This document shows positions 17,653-26,025 of a stretch of DNA of 64,000 nt, one piece after another. Within the stretch, counting starts at the first letter, position 1. Every line of letters starts with the position of its first letter. This DNA comes from Rhizobium oryzihabitans. Lineage in GTDB: Bacteria > Pseudomonadota > Alphaproteobacteria > Rhizobiales > Rhizobiaceae. The notes below the pieces were generated by a model. The model was not told where the DNA came from, searched no databases, and saw nothing but the letters and a program-made list of their open reading frames with translations. The position numbers and the translations under genes were made by a program. The stretch spans positions 372,001-436,000 of the forward strand of contig NZ_CP048632.1 in NCBI RefSeq assembly GCF_010669145.1. The letters are read 5' to 3'.

Positions 17653-17682
17653 CCCCCGACCTATGGCCGGGGGCTTTTCTTT
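17653..17682 (+). terminator. Rho-independent terminator after the lectin-like gene
   Basis: Stem of nine bases with one mismatch (CCCCCGACC against GGCCGGGGG), three-base loop, then CTTTTCTTT. Confidence 0.75.
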
Positions 17683-17704
17683 ACTCGCATCGCAAGGGCA
17701 GACA

Positions 17705-17998
17705 ATGACACCTACGACAGAAGACAGCGATCTGCGCACCCGCGTTGTGAGCGTAGAGCATGGGCTTACTGCTATGCAGGCGCGTGTTGATGCTATTGAG
17801 AAATGGCAGCGACAGGTGGAGATTGCCGACGCTCGAGCCGATGAGAGATGGAAGCACGTGGATAACCGGTTCAACGAACTTGATAAGAAGATCGAGAAAA
17901 TCAGCGGCATTCTCTCAAAGCTGATGTGGCTGGTCATCTCAGGGATAGGGGCCGCCTTTATTGCGTTCGTCATCAGCGGAGGGATGAAGGTTCCTTGA
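17705..17998 (+). CDS. XhlA-like holin/haemolysin protein
   Basis: A 97-residue protein with an N-terminal coiled coil (heptad-like stretch from residue 10 to 65 rich in Arg, Glu and Lys) and one C-terminal membrane helix (LMWLVISGIGAAFIAFVIS). This is the layout of the XhlA family found in phage lysis cassettes. It is placed after a terminator, so it probably has its own promoter or relies on read-through. It overlaps the end of the opposite-strand small gene by 26 bases. Confidence 0.7.
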   Translation: MTPTTEDSDLRTRVVSVEHGLTAMQARVDAIEKWQRQVEIADARADERWKHVDNRFNELDKKIEKISGILSKLMWLVISGIGAAFIAFVISGGMKVP

Positions 17999-18155
17999 AC
18001 ATATCCCTCTGCGGATAATGCTCCCAGCAGTGCCAGGATGACTTATCGGCCTTAGAGCGGCTGAAGCCAAAACTTCCCCACTTTGAGCAGTTTGGATGCT
18101 CGCACCAGTGGTTCTCATGGATGCCGTCGCCGGCTTTGTTGTTCTGGTCGCTCAT
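17973..18155 (-). CDS. 60-residue putative zinc-binding protein
   Basis: Starts at the ATG in an ATGA overlap with the upstream gene. The sequence has CEHPNC, a Lys-Trp-Gly-Ser-Phe-Gly-Phe segment and a WHCWEHYP motif, so one C/C/C/H metal site is possible. The function is unknown to me. It is the second gene of an operon whose start carries a LexA box, so it is probably induced by DNA damage. Confidence 0.65.
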   Translation of the reverse strand: MSDQNNKAGDGIHENHWCEHPNCSKWGSFGFSRSKADKSSWHCWEHYPQRDMFKEPSSLR

Positions 18156-18451
18156 GGATGGATCTCCAATTCCCGGAGTTTCCATCCTCCGGGCGGTGGT
18201 GAAGCCTGCAGCTTGGTGGCGCGCTGGGTGAGCTTTGCAGAGGCAATTACCTTGGCCTCCCGTTTTGATGTCGCTTGAACGTTGATGATCCAACGCCCGG
18301 ACTGGAACCGATATGTCTTCGGCTTGGCGCTTTCGACAAACTGGCAACCGGCGACGAAGGCAAGGCGCATTCTGGCTTTGTCCTGATCGGTTGCTCCCCT
18401 CACAGTCCCCCACCATTTTTCAAAATTTTCATCGATCTCACTCTTGAGCAT
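18152..18451 (-). CDS. 99-residue protein of unknown function under a LexA box
   Basis: A small basic protein. Residues 1-40 are helical and Trp-containing (FEKWWGTVRG); a Phe-Gln-Ser-Gly-Arg-Trp segment follows, then a Lys/Arg-rich stretch. It could bind nucleic acid, but I do not recognise a family. The first base of its ATG directly adjoins a GTTC-N7-GTTC LexA motif. The product is probably translated together with the downstream 60-residue gene. Confidence 0.65.
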   Translation of the reverse strand: MLKSEIDENFEKWWGTVRGATDQDKARMRLAFVAGCQFVESAKPKTYRFQSGRWIINVQATSKREAKVIASAKLTQRATKLQASPPPGGWKLRELEIHP

Positions 18452-18466
18452 GTTCTTAATATGTTC
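18452..18466 (-). promoter_or_regulatory. LexA (SOS) box, proximal
   Basis: GTTC, seven bases, GTTC: an exact match to the alphaproteobacterial LexA motif. It adjoins the ATG of the 18152-18451 gene. Confidence 0.7.
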
Positions 18467-18533
18467 ACGCCATGTGCGGAGTCAATGCGTTGATTCTGGC
18501 GATAAGATTGTGCTGCCCAAGGCCAGGAGAGGC

Positions 18534-18548
18534 GAACGTCTGCAGAAC
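18534..18548 (-). promoter_or_regulatory. LexA (SOS) box, distal
   Basis: GAAC, seven bases (GTCTGCA), GAAC, a second exact match 67 bases upstream of the proximal box. Two exact matches in under 100 bases make chance unlikely. Promoter bases were not identified with confidence. Confidence 0.65.
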
Positions 18549-18651
18549 GTCTATTCAGAATAAAAAAAGGACGATATTCAGAATGAGCCTCTTGCGCATT
18601 GATTAGGTTTATTCTAAATCCCCGCCACGACAGCGAAAACGCTGTCAGTGA

Positions 18652-18725
18652 GGCCTCGTGGCGGAGTGGTGACGCAGAGGACTGCAAATCCTTGTACCCC
18701 GGTTCAATTCCGGGCGAGGCCTCCA
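18652..18725 (+). tRNA. tRNA-Cys (GCA)
   Basis: The acceptor strands GGCCTCG and CGAGGCC pair perfectly, with discriminator T (the Cys identity base) and encoded CCA. The anticodon loop CTGCAAA carries GCA at 18684-18686, and the T arm has the usual GGTTCAATTCC. It is the integration target of prophage B, whose DNA now supplies the 3' half of this functional copy. Confidence 0.95.
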
Positions 18726-18726
18726 A
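18682..18726 (+). repeat. attL core (45 bp, inside tRNA-Cys)
   Basis: Identical over 45 bases to 37454-37498. It runs from the anticodon loop to one base past CCA. Confidence 0.92.
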
Positions 18727-18768
18727 AAATTTCACCATAAAAATCAATTGCTTGCACTCAAAACGCTC

Positions 18769-18882
18769 CGTTGCAGTCGGGCTTTCATGTCGCAGCTTGT
18801 TGCGCGCTGCATCCCTTAGTTTCCGGGCATTTCATTCAGGTTACGGCGAATCCGTGCGACATGGATTGCAACATGCAACACG
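18769..18882 (+). promoter_or_regulatory. Candidate integrase arm-type sites, left side
   Basis: Five copies of a TGC(A/G)ACA(C/T)-like motif in 114 bases: reverse copies at 18769-18779 and 18786-18795, forward copies at 18855-18864, 18866-18875 and 18873-18882. The same motif occurs twice beside attR. The otherwise empty 18727-18917 stretch holds only these. Confidence 0.4.
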
Positions 18883-18917
18883 CTCTGGCAGGTTCGGAAA
18901 AACTCTGGGGGCATTAA

Positions 18918-19232
18918 ATGAAATCACTCTGGCTGCCGGCCGCTTTAATTTTGGTGCTGCTAGTTGGCTTGTTCGTCGTCGGCGGTGTTCGCATCGTGGT
19001 AACGGCACCGAACTATTCCGCGCAGCTTGCTCCGGCCACGCTGATCGTTGCCAATGCCGGAAACCTTAACCTAATCGATAGCCCGCAAGCGTTCTGTGCT
19101 CGTACCGGAAAGCCCGGGAACGACTTCTGCGCCGCTGGTGCTTTGGCTGGCATCATGCAGAACGGAAAGATGCTGATGCGCCTCCCTTACAGCGAATTGC
19201 TTTTTCAAATGTCCGGAGCGCCGGCTAGTTAA
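18918..19232 (+). CDS. 104-residue membrane-anchored or secreted protein
   Basis: N-terminal hydrophobic segment at residues 5-24 with a Lys before it, then an extracytoplasmic part with two Cys. It lies next to attL on the strand opposite to the late genes, a usual place for cargo genes. No family is recognised. It could be an inner-membrane protein made in the lysogen, or part of a lysis function B otherwise lacks, but nothing in the sequence proves either. Confidence 0.55.
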   Translation: MKSLWLPAALILVLLVGLFVVGGVRIVVTAPNYSAQLAPATLIVANAGNLNLIDSPQAFCARTGKPGNDFCAAGALAGIMQNGKMLMRLPYSELLFQMSGAPAS

Positions 19233-19242
19233 GGAGAAGAAT

Positions 19243-19479
19243 GTGACAGCAAGAATGGATAAGATATTGGCCGCCAAACGTCATATCGAGGGACGCCTGG
19301 GAGACATAATCGAAAAGAACTTCGATGAATCCGGCGGCGCGCTGGAAGCCGCGGGAACGTTTACCGCGCTACTTGAGGCTTATAGGGCCGTAGAGATAGC
19401 CGAGATTGGTGAGAAGCAGGCTGAACGCGATGAGAACATGGCCAGCTACACTAGGAACATAATGGGCATCGATAAGTAG
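19243..19479 (+). CDS. 78-residue helical protein of unknown function
   Basis: GTG start 5-6 bases after a strong AAGGAGAAG site. The predicted protein is helical and charged throughout. It follows the membrane-anchored gene by ten bases, so the two form an operon. I do not recognise it. Confidence 0.6.
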   Translation: MTARMDKILAAKRHIEGRLGDIIEKNFDESGGALEAAGTFTALLEAYRAVEIAEIGEKQAERDENMASYTRNIMGIDK

Positions 19480-19499
19480 ATCGACGTGGCTGGGCGGCA

Positions 19500-20525
19500 C
19501 TAAGCCGCCCTCATAAACCATCCGTCGAATACCTCGGCGGTCAGCATGTGCATGGGCACGAAGGGGATAACCGCCGGTGTCTGCCGACGCTTGCGCTTGT
19601 CCATCACGAGAATGCATTTGCGAGAGCAATACTTCGCCCTAGCCATCTTCGCTAGGAAGGGGTCACCACAGCAGCCGCAAATCCTTTCGAATTTCGGAAC
19701 CCGCAAACTGGCATAGGTGCATTCTTTGCTGCAGAAATTTCCCCTCCCGCCCCACTCGTTTTTAGGCCGGAACACATCCCCGCAATGGCTGCACGTCCTC
19801 TCTTGGATGGTCTTCATGCTCTCGCCCATACAGGCTTTTGAACAGAAGTACTGAGAGGGGCGCTTCGGAAAGAATGGCTCCTGGCAGACCGCGCACGGCT
19901 TAGCGTGGTACTTTCGGTTCGCCTTGTCGCGGCAAATGGTCGTGCAGTATTTCTGGGACACCCTTGAGAACGCGAACGGCTTGAAGGATATCCCGCACTC
20001 CTCGCAAGTTCTCTCTGGCGATGCCTCACGCCTGACGGCCCGATACGCCGTTTCGATGATCGATCGGTCTCGGCAATCTGAAGCCCTTATCCGGTAAGTG
20101 AGCGCAGCCTTCGCGCACACTCCTGAGCAATACTGCCCGTTGCGTTGGCCAAGCTGCTCTTCCTCTGGAAGCGGAACGGCGCACCAGCGGCAATAAACGC
20201 TGGCCGCATAATAGTCTCGCTGCCCTTGCTCCCATGAGGGGCGAGCGGCGCCAACGGCTTTAATCGCCTCTCCGACCAGCAGCGCCGCCTCGTGGTCAGA
20301 AACCTCCCAGCGGTGCCCTTGAAGGCACAATGCCGAACGTATTCCCGCGCGCGTCGATCCCTCGTTTTCGAAGGGTGAATGACGCCAGTCAGACATGATG
20401 TCGATCACGTCGTGTATAACATGCCGCCTTTCGTCCTGCTTAAATACCCTTGGGAGTGTAACTGGCTTGGGTTTTCCATGCCGATACTCGGTGTACGCTC
20501 TGTACATGCTCTTGGTGACCGTCAT
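19500..20525 (-). CDS. Protein with five tandem C2C2 zinc-ribbon-like units
   Basis: A 341-residue protein. After a 110-residue N-terminal part with no clear family, five units of about 33-40 residues follow, each with two Cys pairs: CRWC/CSGVC, CEEC/CTTIC, CAVC/CSKAC, CSHC/CSKEC and CGCC/CSRKC. The units resemble the zinc ribbons found with HNH nucleases, but no nuclease motif is visible. It ends the late operon, where tail-tip or fibre genes are expected. DNA or RNA binding is a guess. Confidence 0.7.
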   Translation of the reverse strand: MTVTKSMYRAYTEYRHGKPKPVTLPRVFKQDERRHVIHDVIDIMSDWRHSPFENEGSTRAGIRSALCLQGHRWEVSDHEAALLVGEAIKAVGAARPSWEQGQRDYYAASVYCRWCAVPLPEEEQLGQRNGQYCSGVCAKAALTYRIRASDCRDRSIIETAYRAVRREASPERTCEECGISFKPFAFSRVSQKYCTTICRDKANRKYHAKPCAVCQEPFFPKRPSQYFCSKACMGESMKTIQERTCSHCGDVFRPKNEWGGRGNFCSKECTYASLRVPKFERICGCCGDPFLAKMARAKYCSRKCILVMDKRKRRQTPAVIPFVPMHMLTAEVFDGWFMRAA

Positions 20526-20893
20526 TTTGCGCCCCCGAATTGAGCATCAAAGAGACCGGCCGTCAGCGGAGCTTTTGATACCGGCGGGAGAACCTTCACG
20601 CCTTCCGGTGCCTGCGGCTGCTTCTTGTAGACCGTTTCGAGATAGGCCTGGTCCATGGCGACGAGGATGGCCACATGGCGCGGCTCGATCGGCAATGAGT
20701 AGATACGACTGTAGGCCGCAATTTCCGCATAAGTGATCGGCTGCGGGCCGTTCATGCCAGCCTGCCGGGTCTTGTGCAGGGCCATGAACCATTTCCACAG
20801 CAGTTCACCGCCGGCAGGTATTGCCACCATGGCAACACCCTTGCCCTCGAGTTGGCGCTTCAGTTCGGCGCAGAGGAGTTTTTGTAGGTTCAC
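20522..20893 (-). CDS. Conserved phage tail-region protein (assembly-chaperone-like)
   Basis: A 123-residue protein with the LLWKWFMALHKTRQ and Ile-Thr-Tyr-Ala-Glu-Ile-Ala-Ala-Tyr motifs, followed by MDQAYLE. The pattern Trp-x-x-(Phe/Met)-x-x-Leu-His ... Ala-Met-Asp-x-Ala-(Tyr/Phe)-Leu is common in small proteins near tape measures of rhizobial siphoviruses, often in front of the tape measure; here it lies after it. Both ends overlap neighbours by four bases. Confidence 0.6.
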   Translation of the reverse strand: MNLQKLLCAELKRQLEGKGVAMVAIPAGGELLWKWFMALHKTRQAGMNGPQPITYAEIAAYSRIYSLPIEPRHVAILVAMDQAYLETVYKKQPQAPEGVKVLPPVSKAPLTAGLFDAQFGGAK

Positions 20894-21543
20894 GAGAAGA
20901 AAATCTCCGTTGCGGAAAAGCTCCCCTCACGACTGCCCCACGACTTCGGCGCAGTCACGCTGCCGGGATCGATCATCATCAGGCAGGCTGGCTTTTCGAG
21001 ATGACCCGTGCATGTCGATGGGAAGTTCTGGGTGTCGAGCGGATACATGATCTCGACCGTGGCAAAGCCGTTGGCATCCGACACGGCAGGCTCGATAACT
21101 CTGTGCAGGGAGCGCTTCAAAACGCTGGCTCTGACCTCGACATAATCGCCGGGGGTGAAGATGAAACCGGCCGGCAGACCACCGAGATACAGAGTGTTTG
21201 CGCTCACGGCCTGAAAGAACACGTCACCGTTGAAAGCACCGCCCGATGCCTTTGTGCCAGACAACGGTGCCCCGGTGTCCATTGCGATTGGCCGCGGACG
21301 GAATACATCGTAACCAAGGAAGGGCTTGCCCCTGACATCCGCCTTCATCGTGAAAGCATCGAATATCCCGAACAGATGCGTTTCAAGCCAATGCGTGGCG
21401 AGCTTCAGCGTCCAGTACGGCGTACCGAAGGACTGCGATTCCGTCCGCCGTCCTTCCATGCGCGACGAGCTGGCGGGGCTGATCGGGTCGAAACTGCACG
21501 ATGCCCACGGCAGCACCTCGGGTATGATCTCGTAATCGGCCAT
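20890..21543 (-). CDS. Tail protein, probably distal tail/tip type
   Basis: A 217-residue mainly beta protein following the tape measure in a TGATG overlap. The N-terminus (WASCSFDPISPASS) resembles proteins that follow the tape measure in siphoviruses, where distal tail proteins stand. A Gly-Leu-Pro-Ala-Gly-Phe-Ile-Phe-Thr-Pro-Gly-Asp-Tyr-Val segment near residue 125 is a likely beta barrel. The assignment is by place and general resemblance. Confidence 0.55.
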   Translation of the reverse strand: MADYEIIPEVLPWASCSFDPISPASSSRMEGRRTESQSFGTPYWTLKLATHWLETHLFGIFDAFTMKADVRGKPFLGYDVFRPRPIAMDTGAPLSGTKASGGAFNGDVFFQAVSANTLYLGGLPAGFIFTPGDYVEVRASVLKRSLHRVIEPAVSDANGFATVEIMYPLDTQNFPSTCTGHLEKPACLMMIDPGSVTAPKSWGSREGSFSATEIFFS

Positions 21544-23566
21544 CAGACTTCTCCACCGTTCTGTTTGATGTTGCGGGTATCCTTGTTGTTCTGGGTGACG
21601 ATTTTGACCGTCTGCCCTTGCGCCTGCTTGAGGATTTCCCCACCAGTTCCGGCGAAAGCTTCACCAGCACCTCAGAGGAGCCGCCAGACGCGTTTCCAGC
21701 CCCGGAGCCGGTAGAACCATTCACCGCCACGCCAAGGCGTCCAGAGCCGTCCCTAGAGAGCGGCATGATTGCCTCCGGTCCTGCTTCGCCCATCAAGCCA
21801 GCACCATCAGCAAAGGCGAACATGGTAGGCTTGCTGACGACCTGATTTGAAAAGCCGTTGATGCCATTGGGGAAAGCTCCACCGTTGGCGAAGAGGCCCG
21901 CGCCTGGAGCGGTCGGGAAAGCGCTCTTGCCGCCGCTGAACAAACCGCTGAAGAGGCTGGAAAAGAAGCCACCGCCACCACCGCCGCCAGATGCTGCCTT
22001 GTTGACCTGAAATATGCTGTCCAGCACATCGTCAAGCATGGTGTCGGCAATGCGCTTGAGGCTGTTCACGGCAACGTCGCCCATGGCTTCCCAGAAGCTT
22101 TTGCCTTCCTCGATCGCGCTGAACAGGTCATCCAGTCCGGCGCGGGTGAGGTCTCTCCAGTAAAGTCGCCGCTTCTCGGCTTCGTCCTGAGCTTCCTGCT
22201 CCTGATGGATGGCCTCGTTAAGGGCGATGATCTTTCTGCGCTCCTCGTCGGTCGCCGCTGCACCTGCCTGTCTGGAGGCCGCAGAGGCGCGCTTGGCAGC
22301 ATCGGACAGGTTGACGACGCGAAGCTCTTCCTCAAGCTCTGCGATGAGTTCCTGAACGGCCTTGCGCTCTCGTTCTGCCTGTGTGGTGGAAGCCGAGCGA
22401 GAGGATTTGCTCGGTGAGGCAGGAGGAGGCTTGTAAGCCGGAGGCGTCCATGTGCTTCCGCCGGTCGGCTTGAAGTTCATCACTTCCGGGCGGCTCTCAA
22501 GCTCTTGAATGCGGCGATTTTCTTCCGCATCGAGATCACGCATCTTCTGCTCGTGAACGGCTCTCGCTCTGACCTTCTGCCGATCGCTCATCCGGTTGTC
22601 GGCGGAATCGATATCCTGAAGGGCTTTCGCAGTTTCCTGCTTCTGCCGCATGATGTCATTGATCTGCTTCGTGATCGTACTTGATCGCTGCTTCTCGACG
22701 GCCCGTAGCGTTTCAAGGAAATCCATCATGCTATCAACGACCGACACGACGGCAGACTTGAGCGTGTTCCCGACGGTCATGGAAATGGCATTGAACTGCC
22801 GGTCAATCTCTTGGGCTTTGGTGATGACGTCATCGGACAGGACGTGCCCGAAATCGTTAGCAGCCTTGATTTGCGCGCGAATGCCTGCCTCACCTTGGGC
22901 GATCAGCGAAACCATGCGCTCGCCGCCAGTGCCGCCGAAGAGTTCGTCAAAGATGCGTATCCCAGCCGCTGTGTCCTTCAGTTGGCGGGTGCGCTCGATC
23001 AGGAGTAGCATAAGCTCTGTCGGATCTTTGAGCTTTGTTTTGACCTCTTCAGGCGTGAGGCCAAGCCGCTGAAAAGCTTCGGCAGCGCTGCCCTTGCCAG
23101 TTACGGCAAACTCATCGGCGCGAAGCTGAAGCTCTTTCAGGCCGTCAGTGATGGCGTCTACCGGAATACGCGCTTGTTCCGCGACATACTTCCATTCTTG
23201 GAAAGCCTTTGCTGACAGACCTGCCATGCGGGCCTGATCGGCTATCTCGGCTATGCCGTCAGCCACCTGCTTCACAGATCCGATCACACCTGCGATGCCG
23301 GCTCCGACTATGGTCCCCACAAGGCCTCCTGCAAAAGCCTTGCCGACACCACCTATCTTCGTGCCGACGGTGGCCATGGCCTGATTGATGCGCGTGGTTG
23401 ATCGGATGGCATCCTTCTCCATCTGGTCGGTTGCACGCTTCGAGGACATGGACATCTTGCGGAACTCGCGCTCCGTGGTGCCGCTGGCCTTCGCCATATT
23501 GCGCTCGAGATCCTTGATCCGGGCCTCAAGCATAATCACAAGGCGTTCTTCGTCGGTCTGGCTCAT
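21543..23566 (-). CDS. Tape measure protein, frame lost near the C-terminus
   Basis: Long helical protein with an N-terminal coiled coil (EERLVIMLEARIKDLERNM), Gly/Ala/Val-rich hydrophobic stretches near residues 75-105, and a Gly/Ser/Phe-rich end. Starts at the ATG overlapping the terminase stop. At the G4 run (plus-strand 21638-21641) the frame that would end as ILKQAQGQTVKIV ... GGEV is -1. The zero frame continues out of sense to 21383, through the next gene. One extra G gives a protein that stops at the TGA touching the next ATG. Confidence 0.8.
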
Positions 23567-25188
23567 GCGTAGCTCCATTCTCCGATGTCACCATCGAAAT
23601 CGTCGTAAGAGGATCGGCCGCTATCGCCGGCAGCGCAGCGGGCAACGGCCATGGCTGTGGCGACGGCGCCATCGATGTGGTCTTTGCTCTTGGCCTTGTG
23701 GAAAGATCGGTTGCCGGAACTGTCTTCGCGGATGGCGATGTTATCGAAATGCCAGCGCAGGATCGGGTGGCCACCGTGCTGGAACTGGCGGGAGAGGATC
23801 GCGCGCTCAAGCTCGTTGATGGCAGGGGACATCGTGAGCCAGCCCTGTCGGAACTCGACCACGGGCAAACCTTCATCGAGAAGATTGTTGATGCTGTTGC
23901 GGGCGAGGGCCGGATCGAACGCGATTTCGCGGACGTTGAACCGGGCGCATAGCTCTTTGATGTGAGCCTCTACCGCGTGGTAATCGACCACGTTGCCCTC
24001 TGTGAGCGTGATGTGGCCTTGTTCCTCCCACAGCGCGTAATTGACGCCCTCACGCGCACCACGCTTCAGCAGATTGTCTCTCGGCAGGTAGAACCACGGA
24101 TGGACGGCATAACCGTTCTCACGGTCTCCCCACGCGGCAACAACGGCGGTCAAGTCGGTTGTCTTGGAGAGGTCCACGCCGAGATAGCAAGGCGTCTGGT
24201 TTGCTTCCAATTCGTCCAAATCTGGACGAAAGTTCCCCTCGTCGTAAACCGGCATGGAGACGAACGGAGACGCGCTGTAATCGAGCCAGGTGTTGAGATG
24301 GTACTGGCGGAAGTTATCGCGCTCTGCGGGCTGCTCTCGTGCCTCGTTCGCCATGGTTCGCAGGCCGTCAATATCAGGGTAGCCATCGGCAAGGCCGGGA
24401 TTGACGAAGTGCCAGAGGTCTTCGTCCTGCCAATCTGCATCAGGCTCGGTCTCGAAGAGCACCGGCAGGAAGCGAGGATCTTCAATCTCTCCAGACTGTA
24501 CCCGGCGCGCATATTTCAGGCGCTCATAGGCGAGGTTCTCCTGTCCTCGGCCCGCTTGGGTGATGATGATCAACAGCGAGCCGGTCGTCTTGTTCAGCGA
24601 GGTTCGAAGCGCGGCCCACATGGTGCGGGCAATCTCGCCCTCCCAGTTGATCAACTCGTCAGCCAGCACGAAGTTTGCCGTCTTGCCGAGCTTGCCCCGC
24701 TTGGCCGATGCCAGCGCCCGGAACTTCGCCTTGCTCAACCTGTGCTCAAGGACGAACGTGCTTTCGGTTGGCTTCATCTTCTCCTGAAGCCACTCGGTCT
24801 CGTCAACGATGCTGACAGCCTCATCGAAAGCGATCCTCGCATCTTCCTCTGCCGAGCCGGCAACGAACACCTGACCGGACGGAACGCGCTCGTAGCCCAC
24901 TGTATGGAGCAATGCGAGGCCTGCGCCCATGGTGGTCTTGCGCGCACCACGCGGGAGCAGGATGAAAACGGTCTTCACCTGTCGGCGGCCATCGGGGAAA
25001 CATGGGCCATAGATGCGGCGCACGATGCGCTCCCAGAACAGCGGGAGGTCGAATTTGCCGTCTTCGCTTTTCGGGTGATTGAGGGCGCGGAGAAACTGCA
25101 CCGCTTTCTCACCCTTGCCGAACGGGTCTTCAATCTCGCTGCCGTCGAAGATCCACTCCGGGCGGGTTGCCTTAAACTGTGAGACCAC
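23563..25188 (-). CDS. Terminase large subunit
   Basis: A 541-residue HK97/P27-type large terminase. Walker A is LLPRGARKTT (77-86), Walker B FVLADE (173-178), and the nuclease domain starts with GVDLSKTTDL (Asp339) and has a conserved DHIDGAVATAM near residue 505. It packages DNA into the head using ATP. The GTG start overlaps the small subunit by 17 bases. Unusually, the gene lies between connector genes and the tape measure instead of in front of the portal gene. Confidence 0.93.
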   Translation of the reverse strand: MVSQFKATRPEWIFDGSEIEDPFGKGEKAVQFLRALNHPKSEDGKFDLPLFWERIVRRIYGPCFPDGRRQVKTVFILLPRGARKTTMGAGLALLHTVGYERVPSGQVFVAGSAEEDARIAFDEAVSIVDETEWLQEKMKPTESTFVLEHRLSKAKFRALASAKRGKLGKTANFVLADELINWEGEIARTMWAALRTSLNKTTGSLLIIITQAGRGQENLAYERLKYARRVQSGEIEDPRFLPVLFETEPDADWQDEDLWHFVNPGLADGYPDIDGLRTMANEAREQPAERDNFRQYHLNTWLDYSASPFVSMPVYDEGNFRPDLDELEANQTPCYLGVDLSKTTDLTAVVAAWGDRENGYAVHPWFYLPRDNLLKRGAREGVNYALWEEQGHITLTEGNVVDYHAVEAHIKELCARFNVREIAFDPALARNSINNLLDEGLPVVEFRQGWLTMSPAINELERAILSRQFQHGGHPILRWHFDNIAIREDSSGNRSFHKAKSKDHIDGAVATAMAVARCAAGDSGRSSYDDFDGDIGEWSYA

Positions 25189-25597
25189 TTGGCGCGCCTC
25201 CCTGTTTTACTGGCTTTTCAGCAAAACCCTGCTTCGATCGGGCAGCCGGTGTTAGGCCGAGCTCTGCCGACATGCGGGCAACGGTCTCCTGCGCCTTGGA
25301 CATCAGGCCAGAGGCTGGGTTCGGCTTGAGATTGCCGTGAGCTGTCTTTGTGAGGATGCCATGCTCCTCGATGGCCTTCTGGCATTCGCGCACGGTCCAG
25401 ATCGCAATGAGGTACGCTTCAAGCAGTCCAGTCATGGATGCGGTCAGGATTTGCCGCTGCACCATTTCGGCGGCGATGATGTTCCACTCCTCGACCATGA
25501 CTTCCGGCAAATTTGCCGAAGGTTTCGGAACGCCCTTCAAACCGCCGTCGATGGCCTTCAGCGTGGCCTTTGCTCCGCGTGTCCCTTTGCTGCTCAT
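25172..25597 (-). CDS. Terminase small subunit (P27 family)
   Basis: A 141-residue protein with the P27-type layout: LPEVMVEEWNIIAAEM early and the Leu-x-x-Tyr-Leu-Ile-Ala-Ile-Trp segment near residue 62, followed by Asn-Pro-Ala-Ser-Gly-Leu-Met-Ser-Lys-Ala. It recognises phage DNA for packaging. Four-base overlap with the head-tail adaptor upstream. Confidence 0.85.
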   Translation of the reverse strand: MSSKGTRGAKATLKAIDGGLKGVPKPSANLPEVMVEEWNIIAAEMVQRQILTASMTGLLEAYLIAIWTVRECQKAIEEHGILTKTAHGNLKPNPASGLMSKAQETVARMSAELGLTPAARSKQGFAEKPVKQGGAPSGLTV

Positions 25598-25911
25598 GCG
25601 GACACCTTGCGTTCACAGCGCAGGTCCAGGCCCTTACGGCGGCCGATCTCTTTGACCTCGCGGACGTTGTATTCCTCGCCCTCGAAGATGATGCGAGACT
25701 TCGGAGCGACCGCGCCAAAGTAGCGGGTGCGGAAGATGATGGACGTGGTGTCGCTGGCGCCGTTGGTCAGATACTCCTCTGTGCTGCTCTGGATGATCTG
25801 GGCGCGCACGGTGGCGACATCGGTCCACGTCTCGATAGGCGTGCCGTAGTCGTTCACGGTGCTGGTGAAGCTCTGGACGGTAATAGAGCGATCGAGCTTT
25901 CCGGCTCTCAT
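25594..25911 (-). CDS. Head-tail adaptor (phage H-T join family)
   Basis: A 105-residue protein (start Met-Arg-Ala-Gly-Lys-Leu-Asp-Arg) with YGTPIETWTDVATVRAQI, typical of the gpFII/gp16-like head closure family, and a Arg-Thr-Arg-Tyr-Phe and Glu-Tyr-Asn-Val-Arg-Glu-Val-Lys-Glu pair of strands. It closes the head and receives the tail. The start overlaps the stop of a 37-residue gene (ATGA). Confidence 0.85.
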   Translation of the reverse strand: MRAGKLDRSITVQSFTSTVNDYGTPIETWTDVATVRAQIIQSSTEEYLTNGASDTTSIIFRTRYFGAVAPKSRIIFEGEEYNVREVKEIGRRKGLDLRCERKVSA

Positions 25912-26021
25912 GGCTGCACCGCCTTCCGGTGCGGACCACGGTCCGCAGTAGCAAATCGGCAATTATTGCCGTTTTCAAATCCGTCAATTTGGCGATTTTC
26001 AAATTCGGAATAATTCCGCAT
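25908..26021 (-). CDS. 37-residue leader-like small protein
   Basis: Small gene with a GGAGG site nine bases before ATG 26021; the stop overlaps the ATG of the adaptor gene. The product is polar (Met-Arg-Asn-Tyr-Ser-Glu-Phe-Glu-Asn start), and I do not recognise it. The DNA includes a copy of CGCCAAATTGACGGATTTG that also lies inside the DUF3168 gene. It may serve mainly to couple translation of the adaptor. Confidence 0.45.
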   Translation of the reverse strand: MRNYSEFENRQIDGFENGNNCRFATADRGPHRKAVQP

Positions 26022-26025
26022 TTGC

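Larger units (their letters stand above)
1..18550. mobile_element. Prophage A (contractile tail, partial at window edge)
   Basis: A nearly continuous + strand block of tail, baseplate, fibre and lysis genes with stop/start overlaps of one to four bases. The sheath and the Gp138-type spike show a contractile tail. No terminase, portal, capsid or integrase lies in the window; these would be to the left. The right limit is uncertain: the last genes recognisable as belonging to the element are a minus-strand pair ending at 18451, and tRNA-Cys begins at 18652. I found no direct repeat that would mark its attachment site. It may be a complete prophage or a tailocin. Confidence 0.85.

Noticed and set aside
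23962..25182. A 406-codon plus-strand frame opposite the terminase
   Set aside because: Terminase motifs on the minus strand are complete; the plus frame has no family traits.
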